DNA of 64,000 bases from Klebsiella quasivariicola (lineage in GTDB: Bacteria; Pseudomonadota; Gammaproteobacteria; Enterobacterales; Enterobacteriaceae), in contig NZ_CP022823.1 of NCBI RefSeq assembly GCF_002269255.1, positions 2,418,001 to 2,482,000 on the forward strand, written 5' to 3'. Positions 7,123 through 16,335 of this stretch are shown here, piece after piece (positions within the stretch are counted from its first letter, which is position 1; each line of letters starts with the position of its first letter). Position numbers and translations under genes: made by a program. The notes under the pieces are model-generated. The model ran no database searches and had not been told where the DNA came from. It worked only from the letters and a program-made list of their open reading frames with translations.

Positions 7123-7878
7123 ATGATGTCGAGCGAGAAAACCAACAATTCCAGGCGTGATTTCCTGGTGAAATCGATGGCGCTGATCCCGACGGTGGTG
7201 ATCGGCGGCGCGGGAGCAGGGGCCATTGGCGTGGCCACCAGCGCGACCGCGCAGGCGGCCCCCGCTTCAGAGCCAGCCTCCGGGAACACCGCGGCGGCCA
7301 GCGACTGGAAGCCGCAGTTCTTCAACGATCGTGAGTGGGTGTTTATCAACGCCGTCGTCGCTCGCTTAATCCCGGCGGATGAACTCGGTCCCGGCGCCAA
7401 AGAGGCCGGCGTCCCGGAGTTTATCGACCGCCAGCTCAATACCCCTTACGCCACCGGCTCCATCTGGTATATGCAGGGTCCCTTTAACCCCGACGTGCCG
7501 AAAGAGATGGGCTATCAGCTGCCGCTGGTGCCCAAACAGATCTATAACCTCGGGATCGCCGACGCCGAGGCCTGGTGTCAGGACAAATATCACAAGACCT
7601 TCGCTGAACTGAGCAGCGAGCAGCAGGACGAGGCGCTCGGCCTGTGGGAATCCGGCAAAGCCGAGTTCAAACAGCTGCCGGCCTCGCTGTTCTTCACCTA
7701 TCTGTTGCAAAACACCCGCGAAGGCTTCTTCAGCGACCCTATCCATGGCGGCAATAAAGGTATGGTCGGCTGGACGCTGATTAATTTTCCCGGCGCGCGC
7801 GCCGACTTTATGGACTGGGTTGAACGGGGCGAACGCTACCCCTTCCCGCCGGTATCAATTAATGGGGAGAGGGCGTAA
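7123..7878 (+). CDS. Gluconate 2-dehydrogenase gamma (small) subunit, Tat-exported
   Basis: A 251-residue member of the gluconate 2-dehydrogenase subunit 3 family. The N-terminus has a twin-arginine signal (NNSRRDFLVKS, a hydrophobic alanine/glycine stretch, then AQAAP), consistent with export of the folded flavoprotein complex. Conserved parts include WVFINAVVARLIPADELGPG and GFFSDPIHGGNKGMVGW. ATG 7123 follows AGGAA at 7115-7119; a second ATG directly after it is equally possible. It is the first gene of a three-gene operon, two bases before the flavoprotein gene. The enzyme oxidises D-gluconate to 2-ketogluconate in the periplasm and passes electrons to the respiratory chain. Confidence 0.9.
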   Translation: MMSSEKTNNSRRDFLVKSMALIPTVVIGGAGAGAIGVATSATAQAAPASEPASGNTAAASDWKPQFFNDREWVFINAVVARLIPADELGPGAKEAGVPEFIDRQLNTPYATGSIWYMQGPFNPDVPKEMGYQLPLVPKQIYNLGIADAEAWCQDKYHKTFAELSSEQQDEALGLWESGKAEFKQLPASLFFTYLLQNTREGFFSDPIHGGNKGMVGWTLINFPGARADFMDWVERGERYPFPPVSINGERA

Positions 7879-7880
7879 TC

Positions 7881-9665
7881 ATGGCCACCGTATTGAAAAA
7901 AACCGATGTCGCGATCGTCGGCTTCGGCTGGGTTGGGGCGATCATGGCCAAAGAGCTGACCGAAGCGGGGCTCAACGTCGTCGCGCTGGAGCGCGGCCCG
8001 ATGCGCGACACCTGGCCGGACGGCGCTTATCCGCAGGTTATCGATGAGCTGACCTATAACATCCGCCGCAAGCTGTTCCAGGATCTGTCGAAAAGCACCG
8101 TTACCATCCGGCATAACACCAGCCAGCAGGCGGTGCCGTATCGCCAGCTGGCGGCCTTCCTGCCGGGTACCGGCGTGGGCGGCGCCGGGCTGCACTGGTC
8201 CGGCGTCCATTTCCGCGTCGATCCCATCGAACTGCGGATGCGCAGCCACTATGAAGAACGCTACGGCAAAAACTTCATTCCCCAGGATATGATCATCCAG
8301 GATTTCGGCGTCACCTACGACGAGCTGGAGCCGTTCTTCGATAAAGCGGAAAAAGTGTTCGGCACCTCCGGGACCGCGTGGTCGATCAAAGGCAAGGTGG
8401 TCGGCAAAGGCCGCGGCGGCAACGCCTTCGCCCCGGACCGCTCGGACGACTTCCCGCTGCCGGCGCAGAAAAACACCTGGTCGGCGCAGCTGTTTGAAAA
8501 AGCGGCGCTGGAAGTTGGGTATCACCCCTATAATCTGCCGTCGGCCAATACTTCCGACTCCTATACCAACCCCTACGGCGCGCAGATGGGCCCGTGCAAC
8601 TTCTGCGGTTTCTGCAGCGGCTACGCCTGCTACATGTACTCTAAAGCCTCGCCGAACGTGAACATTCTGCCGGCGCTGCGCCAGGAAAAACGCTTTGAGC
8701 TGCGGACCAACGCCAACGTGCTGAAGGTCAACCTGACCGACGACAAATCCCGCGCCACCGGCGTGACCTACGTCGACGGCCAGGGGCGTGAAATGGAACA
8801 GCCGGCGGACCTGGTGATTATCGGCGCCTTCCAGTTCCACAACGTGCACCTGATGCTGCTCTCCGGGATCGGCAAACCCTACAATCCGGAGACCGGCGAA
8901 GGGGTGGTGGGGCGTAACTTCGCCTATCAGAACATGACCACCATCAAGGCCATTTTCGACAAAGACACCTATACCAACCCGTTTATCGGCGCGGGCGGCA
9001 ACGGCGTCGGGGTCGACGACTTCAACGCCGACAACTTCGACCACGGCGCGGCCGGCTTTGTCGGCGGTTCGCCGTTCTGGGTCAACCAGGCCGGGACCAA
9101 GCCCATATCCGGTTTCCCGGTACCGCCGGGCACCCCGGCGTGGGGCAGCAAGTGGAAAGCGGCGGTGGCCGACACCTACACCCATCACCTGTCGATGGAT
9201 GCCCACGGCGCGCACCAGTCCTATCGGCAGAACTATCTCGATCTTGATCCGAACTACAAAAACGTCTTCGGCCAGCCGCTGCTGCGCATGACCTTCGACT
9301 GGCAGGAAAACGACATCAAGATGGCGCAGTTTATGTTCGATAAGATGGCGCCGATCGCCAAAGCGATGAAGCCGAAATATATCCTCGGCAGCCCAAAAAA
9401 CGCCAACAGCCACTTTGATACCACCACCTACCAGACCACCCATATGAACGGTGGGGCGGTGATGGGGGAAGATCCGAAAACCAGCGCCGTTAACCGTTAT
9501 CTGCAAAGCTGGGACGTGCATAACGTCTTCGTCATCGGCGCCTCCGCGTTCCCGCAGGGGCTGGGCTACAACCCAACCGGCACGGTGGCCGCGCTGGCCT
9601 ACTGGTCAGCGAAGGCGATCCGTGAGCAGTATCTGAAAAATCCGGGTCCCCTGGTGCAGGCATAA
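7881..9665 (+). CDS. Gluconate 2-dehydrogenase flavoprotein subunit (GMC oxidoreductase)
   Basis: A 594-residue GMC-family oxidoreductase. The FAD-binding motif is GFGWVGAIMAKELTEAGLNV near residue 13. GTGVGGAGLHWSG is the second flavin motif. The cysteine-rich loop CNFCGFCSGYAC near residue 240 matches the iron-sulfur site of membrane-bound gluconate and related dehydrogenases. The C-terminus has the catalytic region THMNGGAVMG and GASAFPQGLGYNPTGTVAAL. It lacks its own signal peptide and is expected to be carried out by the Tat signal of the gamma subunit. A ribosome site overlaps the end of the preceding gene. Confidence 0.93.
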   Translation: MATVLKKTDVAIVGFGWVGAIMAKELTEAGLNVVALERGPMRDTWPDGAYPQVIDELTYNIRRKLFQDLSKSTVTIRHNTSQQAVPYRQLAAFLPGTGVGGAGLHWSGVHFRVDPIELRMRSHYEERYGKNFIPQDMIIQDFGVTYDELEPFFDKAEKVFGTSGTAWSIKGKVVGKGRGGNAFAPDRSDDFPLPAQKNTWSAQLFEKAALEVGYHPYNLPSANTSDSYTNPYGAQMGPCNFCGFCSGYACYMYSKASPNVNILPALRQEKRFELRTNANVLKVNLTDDKSRATGVTYVDGQGREMEQPADLVIIGAFQFHNVHLMLLSGIGKPYNPETGEGVVGRNFAYQNMTTIKAIFDKDTYTNPFIGAGGNGVGVDDFNADNFDHGAAGFVGGSPFWVNQAGTKPISGFPVPPGTPAWGSKWKAAVADTYTHHLSMDAHGAHQSYRQNYLDLDPNYKNVFGQPLLRMTFDWQENDIKMAQFMFDKMAPIAKAMKPKYILGSPKNANSHFDTTTYQTTHMNGGAVMGEDPKTSAVNRYLQSWDVHNVFVIGASAFPQGLGYNPTGTVAALAYWSAKAIREQYLKNPGPLVQA

Positions 9666-9675
9666 AGGAAGGCAG

Positions 9676-11016
9676 ATGATGAAAATGCAATGGTTATCGG
9701 CCCTGGTGCTTGGGGCATTGAGCTGCGCGGCTTTTGCCGAAGAGGCGCCTGCGGACAGCAATCTGATTAAGCAGGGGGAGTATCTGGCGCGGGCGGGGGA
9801 CTGTGTCGCCTGCCACACCAACGGCAAAGCAGGGAAACCTTTCGCCGGCGGTTTGCCGATGGAGACGCCGATCGGCACTATCTACTCCACCAATATCACG
9901 CCGGATAAAGAACACGGCATCGGCGGGTACACCTTCGAAGAGTTCGACGACGCGGTGCGCAAGGGTGTGCGGAAAGACGGTTCCACGCTCTATCCGGCGA
10001 TGCCGTATCCCTCGTTCGCGCGGATCAGCGAAGCGGACATGCGCGCCATGTACGCCTACTTTATGCACGGCGTGGAGCCGGTGAATGTCGCCAACAAGGA
10101 CACCGACATCCCATGGCCGCTGTCGATGCGCTGGCCGCTGGCGTTCTGGCGCGGCATCTTCGCCCCGACGCCGAGCGACTTTGTCGCCAACCCGCAGGTT
10201 GACCCGGTGCTGGAGCGCGGCCGCTATCTGGTGGAAGGCCTGGGCCACTGCGGCGCCTGCCATACCCCGCGTAGCCTGACGATGCAGGAAAAAGCGCTCA
10301 GCGAAAGCGAAGGCGATGATTACCTGGCGGGCAGCAATGCGCCGATTGACGGCTGGGTCGCCTCCAGCCTGCGCGGCGAAAACCGCGACGGTCTGGGAAC
10401 CTGGAGCGAAGCCGAGCTGGCCGAGTTCCTCAAAACCGGACGCAACGATAAATCGGTGGTCTTCGGCGGCATGAGCGATGTGGTGGAGCACAGTCTGCAG
10501 TATCTCTCTGATGACGACATCACCGCCATCGCCCGCTATCTGAAGTCGCTCCCGCCGCGCGGCGGCAAACAGACCCCAGCCCCGGTGGAAGACAGCGTGG
10601 CGAAAGACCTGTGGAAGGGGAACGACAGCAAAACCGGCGCCGCGCTGTACGTCGATAACTGCGCCGCCTGCCACCGCACCGACGGCGTAGGCTATAAGCG
10701 CGCTTTCCCGTCGCTGAAGGGCAACCCGGTGGTACAGACCGAAGATGCCACTTCGCTGATCCACATCGTTCTGACCGGGAGCACCACGCCGGCGGTGAAA
10801 GAGGCGGTCTCCAACCTGACCATGCCGTCGTTCGGCTGGCGTCTGGACGACCAGCAGGTGGCGGATGTGGTCAACTTCATCCGCACCAGCTGGGGCAACA
10901 ACGCGCCGGCGGTCAGCGCCAGCGATGTGGCGAAGGTGCGTAAGGAGACCGCGGCGCACGATGAGAAGGCGTTAGGCAACGCCGATATCTCGAAGCTGCC
11001 GGGGGCCGGACAGTAA
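9676..11016 (+). CDS. Gluconate 2-dehydrogenase tri-heme cytochrome c subunit
   Basis: A 446-residue periplasmic cytochrome with a Sec signal peptide (LSALVLGALSCAAFAEEAP). Three CxxCH heme-attachment motifs are present, CVACH near residue 48, CGACH near 194 and CAACH near 330, the pattern of membrane-bound alcohol, sorbitol and gluconate dehydrogenases. It takes electrons from the flavoprotein and passes them to ubiquinone. A C-terminal amphipathic or membrane segment is not obvious. The adjacent ccm cluster supplies the heme ligation machinery this subunit needs. Confidence 0.94.
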   Translation: MMKMQWLSALVLGALSCAAFAEEAPADSNLIKQGEYLARAGDCVACHTNGKAGKPFAGGLPMETPIGTIYSTNITPDKEHGIGGYTFEEFDDAVRKGVRKDGSTLYPAMPYPSFARISEADMRAMYAYFMHGVEPVNVANKDTDIPWPLSMRWPLAFWRGIFAPTPSDFVANPQVDPVLERGRYLVEGLGHCGACHTPRSLTMQEKALSESEGDDYLAGSNAPIDGWVASSLRGENRDGLGTWSEAELAEFLKTGRNDKSVVFGGMSDVVEHSLQYLSDDDITAIARYLKSLPPRGGKQTPAPVEDSVAKDLWKGNDSKTGAALYVDNCAACHRTDGVGYKRAFPSLKGNPVVQTEDATSLIHIVLTGSTTPAVKEAVSNLTMPSFGWRLDDQQVADVVNFIRTSWGNNAPAVSASDVAKVRKETAAHDEKALGNADISKLPGAGQ

Positions 11017-11022
11017 TCGTCA

Positions 11023-11050
11023 GGGTTGCGTCGCCCGCGCGGCGCAACCC
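11023..11050 (+). terminator. Hairpin between gluconate dehydrogenase and ccm genes
   Basis: GGGTTGCG at 11023-11030 can pair with CGCAACCC at 11043-11050. No T-run follows, so it could be a weak terminator, a processing barrier or a read-through attenuator leading into ccmA 50 bases later. Confidence 0.4.
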
Positions 11051-11099
11051 ATACTTAGCCACGACGTAAAATACTGTCTGAATCAAGGAGTTTGCCTTC

Positions 11100-11723
11100 A
11101 TGCTGCATGCAGAGCGACTGACCTGCATCGTTGACGATCGACCGCTATTTGCGGCGCTGACGCTGTCCCTCGCTGCCGGCGAGCTGCTGCAGGTCGCCGG
11201 TGATAACGGCGCGGGGAAAACCTCGCTGCTGCGGATCCTTTGCGGCCTGGCGCGCCCGGAAAGCGGGGTGGTGAGCTGGCAGGGGCATCCGCTGGCGAAG
11301 GTCCGGGAGTCATTTCATCGTCAGTTGCTGTGGCTGGGCCATAAACCCGGCGTCAACGCGGCGCTGACCGCCGATGAAAACCTGCGTTTCTTCTTTCCAT
11401 CCAGCCGCCTTCAGCAGCGGGAAAGCGCCCTCGCCGCCGTCGGCCTGGCGGGCTATGAAGACCTCCCCTTGAGCCAGCTCTCCGCCGGGCAACAGCGGCG
11501 GGTGGCGCTGACCCGCCTGTGGTTAACCGACGCGCCGCTGTGGATCCTCGATGAGCCGTTCACCGCCCTCGACGCCACGGCGATGGAAACCCTGACCCGC
11601 CGCCTGGAGCAGCACGCCCGGCAGGGGGGAAGCGCGATCCTCACCACTCATCAGCCGCTGCGGCCGCTGCGCTGCCCGTTGCGCACCCTGCGCCTCGGCG
11701 GCGACGCGGGAGGCGGGCAATGA
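11100..11723 (+). CDS. ccmA: CcmA, heme exporter ATP-binding subunit
   Basis: A 207-residue ABC ATPase. Walker A is GDNGAGKTSLL, the signature is LSAGQQRRVALTRLW and Walker B is PLWILDEPFTALD. With CcmB it powers release of heme-loaded CcmE from CcmC. The protein is at the usual length for CcmA. AAGGAG lies before the ATG. It opens a tightly overlapping operon that runs to ccmI; its last bases overlap ccmB by four. Confidence 0.95.
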   Translation: MLHAERLTCIVDDRPLFAALTLSLAAGELLQVAGDNGAGKTSLLRILCGLARPESGVVSWQGHPLAKVRESFHRQLLWLGHKPGVNAALTADENLRFFFPSSRLQQRESALAAVGLAGYEDLPLSQLSAGQQRRVALTRLWLTDAPLWILDEPFTALDATAMETLTRRLEQHARQGGSAILTTHQPLRPLRCPLRTLRLGGDAGGGQ

Positions 11724-12379
11724 TGCGAGCGCTGTTGGCCCGGGAACTGCGCCTGGCGTGGCGCAGCGGGGCGGAGATCCTCAATCCGCTCTGGTTCTTT
11801 CTGATCGTCATCACCCTGTTTCCGTTCGGCGTCGGCGCCGCGCCGCAGCTGCTGGCGCAGATTGCGCCGGGCGTGGTGTGGGTCGCCGCGCTGCTGGCGG
11901 CGCTGCTGGTAATGGATCGGTTGTTTCGCGACGACTGGCAGGACGGTTCCCTGGAGCAACTGATGCTCCTGCCGACGCCGCTGGTGGCGGTAGTGCTGGT
12001 GAAAGTGGTGGCCCACTGGATGATGAGCGGCCTGCCGCTGCTGATCGTCTCGCCGCTGGCGGCGCTGCTGCTGGGGATGAGCGTGCATGACGCCGGTGTG
12101 CTGGTGCTGACCTTGCTGCTCGGCACCCCGACGCTCAGTTTTCTCGGCGCGGTGGGGGTTGGCCTGACGGTCGGCCTGAAGCGCGGCGGCGTCCTGCTGA
12201 GCCTGCTGGTGCTGCCGCTGGCGGTGCCGCTGCTGATTTTCGCCACCGCAGCCTGCCAGGCGGCCGCCGCCGGGCTCCCGGTCAGCGGTTATCTGGCGAT
12301 GCTGGCGGCGTTCTTAACCGCCAGCGCCACCCTGTGCCCGTTCGCCACCGCCGCCGCGCTGCGGCTGACCGTGCAATAA
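11720..12379 (+). CDS. ccmB: CcmB, heme exporter permease
   Basis: A 219-residue integral membrane protein with about six hydrophobic segments. The N-terminal portion MRALLARELRLAWRSG and NPLWFFLIVITLFPFGVGA match CcmB, including the cytoplasmic lead-in before the first helix and DRLFRDDWQDGSLEQLML after the second. It forms the membrane part of the CcmAB(CD) complex. The start overlaps the ccmA stop. Confidence 0.95.
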   Translation: MMRALLARELRLAWRSGAEILNPLWFFLIVITLFPFGVGAAPQLLAQIAPGVVWVAALLAALLVMDRLFRDDWQDGSLEQLMLLPTPLVAVVLVKVVAHWMMSGLPLLIVSPLAALLLGMSVHDAGVLVLTLLLGTPTLSFLGAVGVGLTVGLKRGGVLLSLLVLPLAVPLLIFATAACQAAAAGLPVSGYLAMLAAFLTASATLCPFATAAALRLTVQ

Positions 12380-12428
12380 TTCGCTGCGCCTGCGGGCGCG
12401 GTCATCATAACCGTGTGAGTAAGCGTCT

Positions 12429-13166
12429 ATGTGGAAAGCGTTACATCAACTGGCGATCCCCGAGCGGCTGTACCGCCTGTGCGGCTGCTGGATCCCCTGG
12501 CTGGCGGCGTTAAGCGCGCTGTTGCTGGCCATCGGCCTGGGGTGGGGCTTTGGCTTCGCCCCCGCGGACTATCAGCAGGGGGAAAGCTACCGGATCATGT
12601 ACCTTCACGTCCCGGCGGCGATGTGGTCGATGGGGCTGTACCTGGCGATGGCCGTCGCGGCCTTCGTCGGGGTGGTCTGGCAGATCAAAATGGCCGACCT
12701 GGCGATCGCCGCCCTGGCGCCGGTGGGGGCGGTCTGCACCCTGGTGGCGCTGGTCAGCGGCGCGGCATGGGGCAAGCCGATGTGGGGGACCTGGTGGATC
12801 TGGGACGCCCGCCTGACCTCAGAGCTGGTGCTGCTGTTTCTGTATGCCGGGGTCATCGCCCTGTGGCACGCCTTTGACGACCGGCGGCTGGCCGGGCGCG
12901 CGGCCGGGATCCTCGTGCTGGTTGGGGTGATCAATCTGCCCATCATTCATTACTCGGTCTACTGGTGGAACACCCTGCACCAGGGCTCGACCAACCTGCA
13001 GCAAACCATCGACCCAAGCATGCGTCTGCCGCTGCGGATCTGCATCTTTGCTTTCCTCGCGCTGTCGGTCACGCTGACCCTGATGCGCCTGCGTAACCTG
13101 ATCCTGCAGCTGGAGCGCCGTCGACCGTGGGTGGTGGCGCTGGCTAGCAAAGGAGCCTCCCGATGA
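12429..13166 (+). CDS. ccmC: CcmC, heme delivery protein to CcmE
   Basis: A 245-residue membrane protein of the heme handling protein family. The tryptophan-rich WWD signature reads WGTWWIWDARLTSELVLLF, and conserved histidines in YLHVPAAMWSM and INLPIIHYSVYWWNTLHQG are the expected heme ligands. It loads heme onto the CcmE histidine. The gap of 49 bases after ccmB is the only sizeable break inside the operon. Confidence 0.95.
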   Translation: MWKALHQLAIPERLYRLCGCWIPWLAALSALLLAIGLGWGFGFAPADYQQGESYRIMYLHVPAAMWSMGLYLAMAVAAFVGVVWQIKMADLAIAALAPVGAVCTLVALVSGAAWGKPMWGTWWIWDARLTSELVLLFLYAGVIALWHAFDDRRLAGRAAGILVLVGVINLPIIHYSVYWWNTLHQGSTNLQQTIDPSMRLPLRICIFAFLALSVTLTLMRLRNLILQLERRRPWVVALASKGASR

Positions 13167-13393
13167 GCCCCGCCTTTTCGTCTTTCGCCGCCTTCCTGCA
13201 TATGGGCGGCTATGCCGTGTACGTCTGGCTGGCAGTGGCCGTGGCCGTCGCCGCCTTTGGCCTGCTGACGGTGCACACTCTGTGGGCGCGGCGAGCGCTA
13301 TTCCATGAGGTGCGACGCCAGCAGGCGCGCGAGCGGCGGATCGCTGCCGCCCGCGAACATGACAAGGAGGCCGCGGATGCAAGCGCGTCGTAA
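13163..13393 (+). CDS. ccmD: CcmD, small membrane subunit of the heme exporter
   Basis: A 76-residue protein with one transmembrane helix (GGYAVYVWLAVAVAVAAFGL) followed by a charged arginine-rich tail, the standard CcmD layout. It stabilises the CcmABC-CcmE complex. It overlaps ccmC by four bases and ccmE by seventeen. Confidence 0.92.
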   Translation: MSPAFSSFAAFLHMGGYAVYVWLAVAVAVAAFGLLTVHTLWARRALFHEVRRQQARERRIAAAREHDKEAADASAS

Positions 13394-13835
13394 AACCCGG
13401 CTGTATATCGTGCTGGCGGTGCTAGCCGGCCTCGGGCTGACCGTCAGCCTGACGCTGTACGCCCTGAGCAGCAATATCGATCTGTTCTACACCCCGGGGG
13501 AAATTATCTACGGCAAAACGGAAACCCGGGCGCTGCCCCATACCGGGCAGCGGCTGCGGGTGGGGGGCTACGTTCAGCCGGGCTCCCTGCAGCGCGACCC
13601 GCAAACCCTCGACGTGCGCTTTAAGCTGTATGACGCCCGCGGGGTGGTGGACGTCAGCTATAAGGGCATTCTGCCGGACCTGTTCCGTGAAGGTCAGGGC
13701 GTGGTGGCCCAGGGCGTGCTGGACGGCGAGCGGCATATTACCGCCCAGCAGGTGCTGGCCAAACATGATGAAAATTACACGCCGCCGGAGGTGAAAAACG
13801 CCATGACGCCGGAGAAAGCGGGGGCGCAGCCATGA
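13377..13835 (+). CDS. ccmE: CcmE, periplasmic heme chaperone
   Basis: A 152-residue membrane-anchored protein. After an N-terminal helix comes the OB-fold domain (FYTPGEIIYGK, LRVGGYVQPGSL, DVSYKGILPDLFREGQGVV). The heme-binding motif LAKHDENYTPPEV contains the histidine that binds heme covalently and the downstream tyrosine. AAGGAGG at 13364-13370 sets the ATG at 13377; an upstream open stretch from 13305 is only overlap with ccmD. Confidence 0.95.
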   Translation: MQARRKTRLYIVLAVLAGLGLTVSLTLYALSSNIDLFYTPGEIIYGKTETRALPHTGQRLRVGGYVQPGSLQRDPQTLDVRFKLYDARGVVDVSYKGILPDLFREGQGVVAQGVLDGERHITAQQVLAKHDENYTPPEVKNAMTPEKAGAQP

Positions 13836-15784
13836 TGCCGGAGCTGGGCAACTTTTTATTGTGTCTGGCGGCGGGGCTGGCGCTGCTCCTGAGCGTCTAT
13901 CCCCTGTGGGGCGCGGCGCGGCAGGATCGGCGGCTGATGGCCCTGGCGCGGCCGCTGGCCTGCGGGCTGTTCGCCTGTATCGGCGGCGCCTTCCTGCTGC
14001 TGGTGCACGCCTTTGTGGTCAATGACTTTACCGTCCGCTACGTGGCGGAAAACTCCAACAGCGCGCTGCCGGTGTGGTATCGGGTGGCGGCGACCTGGGG
14101 GGCGCACGAGGGCTCGCTGCTGCTGTGGGTCCTGCTGCTCAGCGTCTGGACCTTCGCCGTCGCCATCTTCAGCCGCCGGATGCCGCTCGACGCCGTCGCC
14201 CGGGTGCTGGCGGTGATGGGGATGATCGCCTTTGGGTTCCTGCTGTTTATCCTCTTCACCTCCAATCCGTTCAGCCGCGGCCTGCCGCAGTATCCTATTG
14301 ATGGCCGCGACCTCAATCCGCTGCTGCAGGATATCGGCATGATTTTCCATCCGCCGATCCTCTATATGGGTTACGTCGGCTTCTCGGTGGCTTTCGCCTT
14401 CGCCATCGCCTCGCTGCTGGCGGGGCGGCTGGATACTGCCTGGGCGCGCTGGTCGCGTCCCTGGACCCAGGCGGCATGGATGTTCCTCACCCTCGGCATC
14501 GTGCTGGGCTCGGCGTGGGCCTATTACGAACTGGGCTGGGGCGGCTGGTGGTTCTGGGACCCGGTGGAAAACGCCTCGTTTATGCCGTGGCTGGTGGGGA
14601 CCGCGCTGCTACACTCCCTGGCGGTGACCGAGAAGCGCGGCAGCTTCCGCGCCTGGACGGTGCTGCTGGCCATCGCCGCCTTCTCCCTGTGTCTTCTGGG
14701 CACCTTCCTGGTGCGCTCCGGGGTGCTGGTCTCAGTGCATGCCTTCGCCTCGGATCCGTCGCGCGGGCTGTTTATTCTGGTACTGCTGATTGTCGCCATC
14801 GGCGGATCGCTGCTGCTGTACGCCCTGAAGGGCGGCCGGGTGCGGGCGCGGGTGGAACATACGCTGTGGTCGCGCGAGTCGTTCCTGCTTGGCAACAATA
14901 TCTTGTTGATGGCCGCGATGCTGGTGGTGCTCCTCGGAACGCTGCTGCCGCTGGTGCATAAAGAGCTGGGCCTCGGCAGCATCTCCATTGGCGAGCCGTT
15001 CTTCAATACCATGTTCACCGCCCTGATGGCGCCTTTTGCGCTGCTGCTGGGGCTGGGACCGCTGATCCGCTGGCGGCGCGATGACGTCGCCAGGCAGATT
15101 AAACGCCTGATTATTGCCCTGGTGGTGACGTTGTCACTTTCTCTGGCGCTGCCGTGGCTGCTGCAGGACCGTATCACCGCCATGGCGGTCATCGGCCTGA
15201 TGATGGCCCTGTGGGTGCTGATCTTCGCCCTGATGGAGGTTCACGAACGGGCCACCCATCGCCACGGCTTCTGGCGCGGCCTGCGCACTCTGACCCGCAG
15301 CCAGTGGGGGATGGTGCTCGGCCACGTCGGCGTGGCGGTGACCGTTATCGGCATCACCTTCAGCCAGAACTACAGCGTGGAACGCGATGTACGGATGCGC
15401 CCCGGCGACAGTATCGATATCCACCGCTATCACTTTGTGTTTAACGGCGTGCGCAATATCGTCGGCCCCAACTGGACCGGCGGCGAAGGCATTATCGCCG
15501 TGACCCGCAACGGCCGCCCGGAAGCGACGCTGTATGCCGAGAAACGCTTTTACACCGCCAGCCGGATGATGATGACCGAGGCGGCGATCAGCGGCGGGCT
15601 GACCCGCGATCTGTACGCCGCGCTGGGAGAAGAGCTGAGCGACTGCAGCTGGGCGGTGCGTCTGTACTACAAACCGTTTGTTCGCTGGATCTGGTACGGC
15701 GGGGTGCTGATGGCCCTCGGCGGTCTGTGCTGCATGCTCGACCCGCGTTACCGGATGCGTAAGAAGCTGCAGGAGGCTTCATGA
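13832..15784 (+). CDS. ccmF: CcmF, cytochrome c heme lyase subunit
   Basis: A 650-residue polytopic membrane protein. The WWD heme-handling motif is GWGGWWFWDPVENASFMPWL around residue 235, preceded by MIFHPPILYMGYVGFS with a conserved histidine. The length and the large periplasmic loop near the C-terminus are usual for CcmF. It ligates heme from CcmE to apocytochromes with CcmH. Starts and ends with 4-base overlaps with neighbouring genes. Confidence 0.96.
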   Translation: MMPELGNFLLCLAAGLALLLSVYPLWGAARQDRRLMALARPLACGLFACIGGAFLLLVHAFVVNDFTVRYVAENSNSALPVWYRVAATWGAHEGSLLLWVLLLSVWTFAVAIFSRRMPLDAVARVLAVMGMIAFGFLLFILFTSNPFSRGLPQYPIDGRDLNPLLQDIGMIFHPPILYMGYVGFSVAFAFAIASLLAGRLDTAWARWSRPWTQAAWMFLTLGIVLGSAWAYYELGWGGWWFWDPVENASFMPWLVGTALLHSLAVTEKRGSFRAWTVLLAIAAFSLCLLGTFLVRSGVLVSVHAFASDPSRGLFILVLLIVAIGGSLLLYALKGGRVRARVEHTLWSRESFLLGNNILLMAAMLVVLLGTLLPLVHKELGLGSISIGEPFFNTMFTALMAPFALLLGLGPLIRWRRDDVARQIKRLIIALVVTLSLSLALPWLLQDRITAMAVIGLMMALWVLIFALMEVHERATHRHGFWRGLRTLTRSQWGMVLGHVGVAVTVIGITFSQNYSVERDVRMRPGDSIDIHRYHFVFNGVRNIVGPNWTGGEGIIAVTRNGRPEATLYAEKRFYTASRMMMTEAAISGGLTRDLYAALGEELSDCSWAVRLYYKPFVRWIWYGGVLMALGGLCCMLDPRYRMRKKLQEAS

Positions 15785-16335
15785 ACCGGAAGCTACTGTT
15801 TATCCCGCTGGTGCTGTTTCTGGTGCTAGCCGCCGCGCTGTTCTGGCAGCTGATGCGCAACGCCGATGGCGATGACCCGACGACCCTCGAGTCGGCGCTG
15901 ATTGGCAAACCGCTGCCGGCATTTCGCCTGGAAGCGCTGAATACCCCCGGGCAGACGCTGGACCGGGGGGCGCTGATTGACGGCAAGCCGCTGCTGCTCA
16001 ACGTCTGGGCCACCTGGTGTCCAACCTGTCGCGCCGAGCATCAGTTTCTCAACGGCCTGGCGCAGCAGGGCGTGCGGGTGGTGGGGATGAACTACAAAGA
16101 CGATCGGCAGAAGGCGATGAGCTGGCTGCAGCGCCTGGGCAATCCGTACAGGCTGAGCCTGTACGACGGCAACGGCATGCTCGGCCTGGATCTGGGGGTG
16201 TATGGCGCGCCGGAGACGTTTCTTATCGACGGTCAGGGCTTCATCCGCTGGCGGCATGCCGGCGACCTGAACGAACGGGTGTGGCGCGAGGAGCTCCAGC
16301 CGCTGTGGGATCAATACAACCGGGGGGCGGGCTGA
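15781..16335 (+). CDS. ccmG: CcmG/DsbE, periplasmic thioredoxin-like reductant
   Basis: A 184-residue membrane-tethered thioredoxin-fold protein. The N-terminal anchor is LLFIPLVLFLVLAAALFWQL; the active site is WATWCPTCRAEH; the family signature GVYGAPETFLIDGQG follows. It keeps the CxxCH cysteines of apocytochromes reduced for heme attachment, taking electrons from the DsbD/CcdA route, which is not in this window. The stop overlaps the ccmH start. Confidence 0.95.
   Translation: MNRKLLFIPLVLFLVLAAALFWQLMRNADGDDPTTLESALIGKPLPAFRLEALNTPGQTLDRGALIDGKPLLLNVWATWCPTCRAEHQFLNGLAQQGVRVVGMNYKDDRQKAMSWLQRLGNPYRLSLYDGNGMLGLDLGVYGAPETFLIDGQGFIRWRHAGDLNERVWREELQPLWDQYNRGAG

Noticed and set aside
7836..9521. 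561-codon open frame antisense to the gluconate dehydrogenase flavoprotein
   Set aside because: It is a shadow frame in GC-rich coding DNA; the plus-strand product has all GMC motifs.
9694..10959. 421-codon antisense frame over the cytochrome c gene
   Set aside because: Shadow of a gene with three CxxCH motifs; no ribosome site or family.
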